A DNA stretch of 6,195 bases from Treponema sp. UBA1233 (lineage in GTDB: Bacteria; Spirochaetota; Spirochaetia; Treponematales; Treponemataceae). The position numbers and the translations under genes are program-made. Positions within the stretch are counted from its first letter, which is position 1; every line of letters starts with the position of its first letter. The notes under the pieces were generated by a model that made no database searches, was not told the origin of the DNA, and was given only the letters and a program-made list of their open reading frames with translations. The stretch is from contig DBWR01000038.1 of the NCBI GenBank assembly GCA_002309305.1, positions 1-6,195 of the forward strand, read 5' to 3'. Shown piece after piece: positions 1 through 4,862 of this stretch.

Positions 1-437
1 AGGCATGTACGGAAAATTGCACCGCGAATGTAATGGCCTTCAAGCTGCTTTGTAAAACGGTTGTAAAACTTTACGACACCATCTTCATAAAACTCGTGAA
101 TCTTGGAATTGGAAATGATTTCAGAAAACAAATCCGGAGCCGCATTATCCCATCCACCGTCCGATGTGGGGTAAACAAACACTACGCTGCTTCCATATTT
201 CCTTGCGATGGCCTCAAACCCATTTGTCCGTGCAAATTGAACTGCACCAGAATAATCATCCGAATAATCCTGTTCGCCAAATACAAGAAGATAGGGGGCA
301 ATAAATCCGTAATTCAGAACATCGTCCATCAGGTCATTGTCCGGTACATAAACTGTCGCCTTGAATTTTTCAAAACTGTGCTTCCAGACTTTTCCTCCAT
401 CAACAGAGGTCATTGTTGGCATTTCTTTCATCGACAT
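1..437 (-). CDS. Possible alpha/beta-hydrolase (esterase-like), N-terminal part only
   Basis: The reading frame is open from ATG at 437 to the window edge and gives 145 residues. The start is well supported: AAGGAAG lies six bases upstream (444-450). A second Met at codon 3 has worse spacing. There is no signal peptide, so the product is probably cytoplasmic. Residues 70-90 (ending SSVVFVYP) followed by GGWDN resemble the strand before the nucleophile elbow in PHB-depolymerase/feruloyl-esterase-type hydrolases, where a buried strand ends in 'VYP' and a Trp follows shortly after. The nucleophile Ser, Asp and His would lie outside the window, so catalytic function cannot be confirmed. Later segments (YYEDG-like FYEDGVV near residue 116, YIRGAIFR near 136) look like conserved family blocks, but I cannot name the family securely. 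The gene follows the DUF4846 gene after a 92-bp gap and may have its own promoter. The coding call is firm; the function is tentative. Confidence 0.8.
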   Translation of the reverse strand, partial: MSMKEMPTMTSVDGGKVWKHSFEKFKATVYVPDNDLMDDVLNYGFIAPYLLVFGEQDYSDDYSGAVQFARTNGFEAIARKYGSSVVFVYPTSDGGWDNAAPDLFSEIISNSKIHEFYEDGVVKFYNRFTKQLEGHYIRGAIFRTC

Positions 438-478
438 ATTTTACTTCCTTAAAAAACGTTTGTTTATTCAATAGTTTA

Positions 479-507
479 ATTCTACATCACAAATCTGGAA
501 AAAACAA
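479..507 (-). promoter_or_regulatory. Candidate sigma70-type promoter for the gene starting at 437
   Basis: On the minus strand, TTGTTT (507-502) is separated by exactly 17 bases from TAGAAT (484-479). The -10 matches consensus at five of six positions; the -35 matches only at the TTG. A start of transcription would fall near 472, giving a leader of about 35 bases before the ATG at 437. AT-rich intergenic DNA yields such matches by chance, so confidence is low. Confidence 0.3.
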
Positions 508-529
508 ATTTTTTCTGCTGTCATGTTTC

Positions 530-1330
530 CTAAAAGCCCATCAAACTTCCTTTCTGGAAGGTCCATTCTGGGGTGCGGAGGGTGGCATCCTCAACATAAT
601 ACCACGGACTGATTTTCTCAAAGCTTTTTAACAGGTGGAATTCCTGGCTTGGCATGTAGCTTTGTCCCAAGAGCATTATCTTTTTGCCGGTGCGCCTGTC
701 TTGGGCCGCATCAAGGACCAGGACCACATGACCGGGGCTTCCTCCCCTGATGAAAAAGTCGCCTGGCTCAATATCCTTTATGTCCTTTGCCCTTGCTTCT
801 TTGGAAAGGGAGAGGGTTCCCGCGTAGGTGTAGATGAACTTAAGGTATTCCTCAAAAACTGAACGGTCGTATCCCTTTTTGCCTCCGTCCACCCATTTGG
901 TCTGGTTACCTGAGACAGAAACACGCTCTCCGTTTGCAAATCTGGAAAAAGGAACCGTCATTCCGTTGGTAAGGTTAAAGTGGATTTCGTCATAACGCTT
1001 TTGTGAGTAGAGGTATTCCGCACGCAGTTTGATTACCGCATCGGCACACTGGATCAGGTCGGTGGAAAGTATGGGCATGTCAAAAACCGATTCGTGAACA
1101 TTGCTCCATTTTTTCTCGCCGTTGTAGAGCAGAACAGGGCTGCCATATGGTTTTAGCGGATAGTGCCTTAGGAAATATGCGAATGAGTTTTCGTCTGTCT
1201 TTACTCGCTCAAAGTTTTCTGGGGTGGGGAACCTTTCTTCAAGATTCTTTCCGTTCCTGATGACTGTTTGTGCTGAACAAGCCGCGAGGACAATCAGCAG
1301 AAGGAGAGTGGAGAGGTATGTTCTTTTCAT
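530..1330 (-). CDS. DUF4846-family lipoprotein
   Basis: The product has 266 residues. The N-terminus is a lipoprotein signal: Lys-Arg at 2-3, a Leu-rich core at 9-15, then the lipobox LAAC with Cys18 as the predicted lipidation site, so the mature protein should be membrane-anchored and face the periplasm or surface. I chose ATG at 1330 because GGAG lies six bases upstream; an in-frame ATG at 1342 would add four residues (MEQN) but has only a poor, too-close ribosome site. The rest matches the DUF4846 pattern throughout: QCADAVIKLRAEYLYS (94-109), TNG (121-123), YAGTLSL (169-175), GDFFIRGGSPGHVVLV (190-205), LLGQSYMPSQEFHLL (220-234), SPWYY and TPEWTF. Function is undetermined in the family. 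The order Cys95, then GDFFI, then GH201 recalls NlpC/P60 peptidases (my inference). It begins just after the terminator of the preceding gene, so it likely has its own promoter; I could not identify one convincingly. Confidence 0.92.
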   Translation of the reverse strand: MKRTYLSTLLLLIVLAACSAQTVIRNGKNLEERFPTPENFERVKTDENSFAYFLRHYPLKPYGSPVLLYNGEKKWSNVHESVFDMPILSTDLIQCADAVIKLRAEYLYSQKRYDEIHFNLTNGMTVPFSRFANGERVSVSGNQTKWVDGGKKGYDRSVFEEYLKFIYTYAGTLSLSKEARAKDIKDIEPGDFFIRGGSPGHVVLVLDAAQDRRTGKKIMLLGQSYMPSQEFHLLKSFEKISPWYYVEDATLRTPEWTFQKGSLMGF

Positions 1331-1365
1331 GTTTTGCTCCATATCTCTTTATCTCATATTTAAAC

Positions 1366-1409
1366 AAAAAAAACAACAAGGAAACTCCCGTGATTCTGGA
1401 ATTTCCTTG
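1366..1409 (-). terminator. Intrinsic terminator after the PrsW/H1-like gene
   Basis: On the minus strand CAAGGAAA (1409-1402) pairs perfectly with TTTCCTTG (1384-1377). The stem can extend inward through TTCC with GGGA around a one-base bulge. It is followed by TTG and then eight T (1373-1366). It lies 36 bases past the TAA stop at 1446 and separates that gene from the DUF4846 lipoprotein gene. Confidence 0.82.
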
Positions 1410-1445
1410 CCGCTTTTTGAGTAGAAAACGATGCTGGGCTACAAC

Positions 1446-2945
1446 TTATTTTGCTGTCTTTTTAGCTGCTGTTTTCTTTGCTGCAGGCTTCTTAGCTGCC
1501 GGCTTTTTGGCTGCTGTTTTCTTTGCTGCAGGCTTCTTTGCCGCTGGCTTTTTGGCTGCTGTTTTCTTTGCTGCTGGTTTCTTAGCTGCCGGCTTTTTGG
1601 CTGTTGTTGCCTTCTTGACGGTTGCCTTTGCAGTCTTTTTTGCTGTTGTTGCAGTCTTCTTTACAGCTTTCTTTGCCTTTGTTGCCTTGTCAGCTGCTGC
1701 TTTTGTCGTCTTCTTTGCTGTTGTTGTTGCTTTCTTAGCAGTTGTCTTGGCGGACTTTGCTGTTGACTTGGCTGCTTTTGTTGCAGTCTTCTTTACAGCT
1801 TTTGCAGTCTTGCCGGCTGCTTTTCCTGCTGATTTAGCAGTCTTTTTGGCAGCGGTCTTTGCTGTGGCGGCAGTTTTCTTTGCACCGGCTTTTGCCCGTG
1901 TAACCGTTTTCTTAGCATCAGCTTTGGCTGTGTCTGCGATTTCAGTCAATTCTACTGATGTTGCTTTGAGTGATTCTGACATAGAGCCTCCCATATCACG
2001 ATCGTCATTGAACAGATTATCTATTCTTGGATAATTATTCTTAAAACTCAACGAGTCCCTTTTTTCTTCAACTGCCACATGAGTTTCTGTTACAGTTTCT
2101 TCAACTGGCTCATGAACAGCCTCAACTGTGTTCACAACAGTTTCTTCTGCCGTGATTCCAAAAACAGTCTGCTCTGGAGTTGCCGGTGCTACTTCCGGTT
2201 CATCCTTCTTTGCAAACAGTCCCGTAACCTTAGTCCAAAATGATTTCTTTTCTTCACTCATTTTGTCTACATCTCCTTTTATACTTTTATCTGTGTCTAC
2301 CAAACTCAATTCCTCAAATTTGGATTTCAAATTCGAATATTGTATCTTGCATTCAAATAGCGCAATCAGCACTACAACAAACGCAAAGTACTGGCGGAAG
2401 TCATCCTTGAAATGCTCAAAATAATTATACACCCCATGGAACAAAACTGCAAACAAAAATGGCAAAATTTTTACAGATTTTTTTCGGATTGAATAAACAG
2501 TCAACCCGGCAAGACCTGTACATGCCAGATGAATCAGCATCGCAGGAAGCCTCGTTACGATACTAAGGCCACCCGTTCTTCCAGTCAGTATATATACAAG
2601 CGTTTCAAAACAACCCAAACTGAAGCCGCACAGCATTGAATACGAAAGGAACGCAGAAAGCTCAGTCTTCCGTGCGGGCATGGCGAACATCACTGCAAAT
2701 TTCATCGACTCTTCAATCAATGCAACAAGCAGCATTTCAAAAAGCAGCGCCACCAGTGTTGAAACCGGGAATCCCCCAGCCTCAATAAAAAACATATGCA
2801 GCAGGACGCTAGGTATTACGGCAATCAATCCAAGAAGGCAGGCCCATAAACCTTTTGTACATTTAAAGTCATGCACAAGCAATGCCAGGCAGATGAACAA
2901 AACTACCAGCGGTATAAGACAGAGTGCAAGTGACGCATAAACCAT
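1446..2945 (-). CDS. PrsW-family intramembrane protease domain with a histone H1-like Lys/Ala-rich tail
   Basis: The product has 499 residues in three parts. Residues 1-200 carry about seven hydrophobic segments and the PrsW glutamic-protease motifs: EESMK (78-82, two Glu and Lys), a Glu in CFETLVY (E114), HLACTG (H139) and HGVYN (H170, N174). B. subtilis PrsW cleaves an anti-sigma factor in the membrane; the substrate here is unknown. Basic loops at 28-31, 92-93, 154-159 and 200-209 fit a topology with the C-terminus in the cytoplasm. Residues 229-337 are acidic and probably disordered. Residues 338-499 are almost only Lys, Ala, Thr, Ser and Pro, like bacterial H1 (Hc1-type) tails, suggesting nucleic-acid binding. 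They end in three 15-residue repeats. The start at 2945 follows an in-frame stop, but no Shine-Dalgarno is visible. An internal ATG at 2261 (Met229) does have one, so the tail may also be made alone. The gene follows the acyl-CoA ligase by 72 bp. The fusion is unusual; a frameshift-free junction supports it being real. Confidence 0.88.
   Translation of the reverse strand: MVYASLALCLIPLVVLFICLALLVHDFKCTKGLWACLLGLIAVIPSVLLHMFFIEAGGFPVSTLVALLFEMLLVALIEESMKFAVMFAMPARKTELSAFLSYSMLCGFSLGCFETLVYILTGRTGGLSIVTRLPAMLIHLACTGLAGLTVYSIRKKSVKILPFLFAVLFHGVYNYFEHFKDDFRQYFAFVVVLIALFECKIQYSNLKSKFEELSLVDTDKSIKGDVDKMSEEKKSFWTKVTGLFAKKDEPEVAPATPEQTVFGITAEETVVNTVEAVHEPVEETVTETHVAVEEKRDSLSFKNNYPRIDNLFNDDRDMGGSMSESLKATSVELTEIADTAKADAKKTVTRAKAGAKKTAATAKTAAKKTAKSAGKAAGKTAKAVKKTATKAAKSTAKSAKTTAKKATTTAKKTTKAAADKATKAKKAVKKTATTAKKTAKATVKKATTAKKPAAKKPAAKKTAAKKPAAKKPAAKKTAAKKPAAKKPAAKKTAAKKTAK
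1461..1595 (-). repeat. Three tandem 45-bp coding repeats (KPAAK KPAAK KTAAK)
   Basis: The segments 1461-1505, 1506-1550 and 1551-1595 are near-identical 45-bp units with a few, mostly synonymous, differences. Each encodes the same 15 residues, a P-P-T order of the five-residue unit K(P/T)AAK (protein residues 451-495). Less regular Lys/Ala pentads extend the pattern upstream to about 1930. Such arrays can change copy number by slippage or recombination. Confidence 0.9.
2259..2280 (-). promoter_or_regulatory. Internal ribosome-binding site and ATG (Met229) within the PrsW/H1-like gene
   Basis: On the minus strand AAAAGGAGAT (2281-2272) precedes an in-frame ATG at 2261-2259, with 11 bases between AGGAG and the ATG. 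Initiation here would give a 271-residue soluble protein starting MSEEKKSFW, made of the acidic segment and the basic tail without the membrane domain. The spacing is a little long. The full-length start at 2945 lacks a visible ribosome site, so this internal signal is the better one in sequence terms. Whether it is used is inference. Confidence 0.4.
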
Positions 2946-3017
2946 ATAATAAAGAATAATGTAAAATCAAATATTATTCAACTGTAATATGGTAGATTAT
3001 GAAAGAATTGAAAAAAA

Positions 3018-4652
3018 TCATCCTTCGTTTTCGTATGCGACCAAATGCTCCTTGCCGTACATTTTCCTCAAGAGCGGCTTTTCTATTTTACCTGTCGGGT
3101 TGCGCGGAACATCGGCAAAGATGATTTTTCTCGGCCTCTTGTAGCGCGGCAATTCCATGCAGTACTCGTTCATTTCTTCTTCCGTACAGGTCATGCCCGG
3201 CTTGATGCTGATGATTGCACCGGCGATCTCACCCTGCCTCCTGTCCGGGAGTCCGATGACTGCAACGTCATTCACCTTGTCAAATTTTCGGATAAAGTTT
3301 TCGATTTCAACAGGGTAAAGGTTTTCGCCACCGGAAACAATGACGTCCTTCTTGCGGTCAACAAGGAAGATGAAACCGTCTTCATCCTGCTTTGCAACGT
3401 CACCCGTATAAAGCCATCCGTCCTTAAGCACTTCTGCAGTTGCCTCGGGGTTGTTGTAGTAGCATTCCATGACACCAGGACCCTTTACGCAAAGCTCACC
3501 GCATTCACCCTGCTTGATTGGGTTTCCATTGTCATCAACAATCTTGCATTCCCAACCGTAACCCGGAACACCGATTGCACCAACCTTGTGAATGTTTTCC
3601 ACGCCAAGATGAACGCAACCCGGACCAATCGATTCTGAAAGGCCATAGTTCGTGTCGTAGGCATGGTTGGGGAAGTATTCCTTCCAGTGCTTGATTAAAC
3701 TCGGAGGAACAGGCTGAGCTCCAATGTGCATGAGCCTCCACTGGTCAAGCTTGTAGTCAGAAAGCTTTATGTCACCCCTGTCGATAGCGTCAAGAATGTC
3801 CTGCGCCCAGGGAACCAGAAGCCACACGATGGTACAGTGCTCCTTGCTTACGGCATCAAGAATGTATTCAGGTTTTGTTCCACGTAGAAGAACCGCACGG
3901 CTGCCCGCAACAAGTGAACCCATCCAGTGCATCTTTGCTCCTGTGTGATACAGCGGAGGAATGCAGAGGAAGCAGTCGTCCCTGGAAGTCGAATGGTGTT
4001 TCTGCTCAACAGTTGCCGCATGCATCAGCGAACGGTGGCGGTGTAAAATTGCCTTTGGGAAACCGGTAGTGCCGGAAGAAAAATAAATGGCACCAAAATC
4101 ATCGTCGGAAATTTTTATGTCAGGAGCGACACTTGAACAGTCCGCAACAAGCTCACGGTAACTTTCTGCAAAAGTCGGACAGTTTTCGCCAACGTAAATC
4201 AAAAGGCGGTTTTTGGCAAGGTCATCGGCAATCGCTTCGATACGTCCAATGAACTGAGGGCCAAAAAGAAGGACATTGACTTCTGCAAGGTCGGCACAAT
4301 ATTTAATTTCATCAGACGAATAGCGGAAATTGAACGGAACCGCAATCGCACCAGTCTTTAAAATTCCAAAATAAATCGGGAGCCATTCAAGGCAGTTCAT
4401 CATAAGGATTGCAACCTTGTCACCTTTTTTAACTCCGCGGCTTAAAAGCATGTTTGCCATGCGGTTTGCCTTTTCGTCAAAGACCTGCCATGTAATCTCG
4501 CGGCGGTAAGTTACATCAGGACTAGGCTGAATCAGGGAATATTCCTTCCAAGTAACACGGCGGGTATCCTTTTGTTCAGGATTCAATTCAATTAACGCTA
4601 CCTCGTCTCCATATTGTTTTGCATTGCGAACCAGATAATCAGTGATGGGCAT
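3018..4652 (-). CDS. AMP-forming acyl-CoA ligase (class I adenylate-forming enzyme)
   Basis: The product is a complete cytoplasmic enzyme of 544 residues that should activate a carboxylic acid with ATP to an acyl-adenylate and then transfer it to CoA. All core motifs are present: the phosphate-binding loop YFSSGTTGFPK (190-200), YGLSE (336-340), YTGD with the ribose-binding Asp417, DRKKDVIVSGGENLYP (432-447) at the domain hinge, and PTGKIEK (519-525), where Lys522 is the adenylation lysine. The length fits FadD/CaiC-like ligases, but the acid substrate cannot be read from the sequence. An extra stretch near residues 31-56 repeats a RR(E)xTW motif. Start: ATG at 4652 is preceded by GGAGG (4670-4666), with 13 bases between, longer than usual; no better ATG lies nearer. 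An extended -10 promoter sits just upstream. The gene is divergent from the symporter and upstream of the PrsW gene. My recollection is that close relatives occur in gut Firmicutes, so transfer is possible but untested. Confidence 0.95.
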   Translation of the reverse strand: MPITDYLVRNAKQYGDEVALIELNPEQKDTRRVTWKEYSLIQPSPDVTYRREITWQVFDEKANRMANMLLSRGVKKGDKVAILMMNCLEWLPIYFGILKTGAIAVPFNFRYSSDEIKYCADLAEVNVLLFGPQFIGRIEAIADDLAKNRLLIYVGENCPTFAESYRELVADCSSVAPDIKISDDDFGAIYFSSGTTGFPKAILHRHRSLMHAATVEQKHHSTSRDDCFLCIPPLYHTGAKMHWMGSLVAGSRAVLLRGTKPEYILDAVSKEHCTIVWLLVPWAQDILDAIDRGDIKLSDYKLDQWRLMHIGAQPVPPSLIKHWKEYFPNHAYDTNYGLSESIGPGCVHLGVENIHKVGAIGVPGYGWECKIVDDNGNPIKQGECGELCVKGPGVMECYYNNPEATAEVLKDGWLYTGDVAKQDEDGFIFLVDRKKDVIVSGGENLYPVEIENFIRKFDKVNDVAVIGLPDRRQGEIAGAIISIKPGMTCTEEEMNEYCMELPRYKRPRKIIFADVPRNPTGKIEKPLLRKMYGKEHLVAYENEG

Positions 4653-4685
4653 TTTTAAAATCAGTCCTCCAAAAATGATTGAATA

Positions 4686-4694
4686 ATTATATCA
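4686..4694 (-). promoter_or_regulatory. Extended -10 promoter for the acyl-CoA ligase gene
   Basis: The minus strand reads TGATATAAT (4694-4686), a perfect -10 hexamer with the TGn extension. No good -35 is visible 16-18 bases upstream; an A-tract occupies that zone, which fits extended -10 promoters that do not need one. Transcription would begin near 4679, giving a leader of about 27 bases that includes the GGAGG at 4670-4666. Confidence 0.6.
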
Positions 4695-4745
4695 TAAATA
4701 GATTTTTTTTGATAGTGTTATTTTAGCGGTCATGTGTCCCAGGAC

Positions 4746-4775
4746 TAGACATTTGTTTTATTTTTTTGCTATAAT
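4746..4775 (+). promoter_or_regulatory. Near-consensus promoter upstream of the sodium:amino-acid symporter
   Basis: TAGACA (4746-4751, five of six matches) is separated by 18 bases from a perfect TATAAT (4770-4775). TGC directly before it (4767-4769) adds an extended -10. Expected transcription start is about 4782. This is the strongest promoter-like sequence in the window, and it fires into the hairpin at 4794. Confidence 0.7.
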
Positions 4776-4784
4776 CAGGTAACA

Positions 4785-4862
4785 ATGCAAAGAGGCAGAA
4801 TTGGATTTCCAGTTCTGCCTTTTTTTATTTTAAACTCACTCTTTTTCAGGAGGCTCATATGA
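4785..4862 (+). CDS. Possible 25-codon leader ORF overlapping the symporter start
   Basis: ATG at 4785 opens a 25-residue frame (MQRGRIGFPV...) rich in Phe and Leu. Its TGA (4860-4862) overlaps the symporter ATG as ATGA. It runs through the terminator hairpin. The predicted transcription start near 4782 leaves almost no leader, so translation would have to be leaderless, and the nearby AGGT would not be transcribed. This may be chance, because a strong ribosome site of the symporter itself is available. Confidence 0.15.
   Translation: MQRGRIGFPVLPFFILNSLFFRRLI
4794..4831 (+). terminator. Intrinsic terminator in the symporter leader (candidate attenuator)
   Basis: GGCAGAA (4794-4800) pairs perfectly with TTCTGCC (4813-4819). 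The stem continues inward (one T-G wobble, then TGG with CCA) to about 11 pairs around ATTT. Seven T follow (4820-4826), then A and four more T. On the plus strand this is a textbook terminator; the minus strand lacks a comparable T-run after the stem. It starts about 12 bases after the predicted transcription start and ends 28 bases before the symporter ATG, so it would yield a short RNA of about 45 bases unless read through. Confidence 0.75.

Noticed and set aside
33..452. Plus-strand open frame of 139 codons
   Set aside because: It lies antisense to the well-supported minus-strand frame starting at 437, which has a good Shine-Dalgarno and recognisable protein character.
498..515. Hairpin GAAAAAA/TTTTTTC as a terminator for the DUF4846 gene
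   Set aside because: The stem is almost entirely A-T with a four-base loop and no separate T-run; it would be too weak for a convincing intrinsic terminator and overlaps the candidate -35 of the next gene.
1461..1930. CRISPR-like or intergenic repeat array
   Set aside because: The repeats are contiguous, without unique spacers, in phase with codons and inside a confident reading frame; they are protein repeats.
1270..2034. Long plus-strand open frame rich in FLAAGFLAAV repeats, looking like a membrane protein
   Set aside because: It is the antisense shadow of the Lys/Ala tail: complements of AAG and GCN codons read as Phe, Leu and Ala. It overlaps the terminator and the minus-strand lipoprotein start, and has no supporting ribosome site. 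The same applies to the Cys/Leu-rich frame at 1431-1766.
2278..2283. TATAAA as an internal promoter for the basic tail
   Set aside because: Transcription would start near 2271 and exclude the AGGAG at 2277-2273 that serves the internal ATG, and no -35 is properly spaced.
3045..3638. Plus-strand open frame of 197 codons
   Set aside because: It is antisense to the acyl-CoA ligase, in a region coding the conserved hinge and catalytic lysine motifs on the minus strand.
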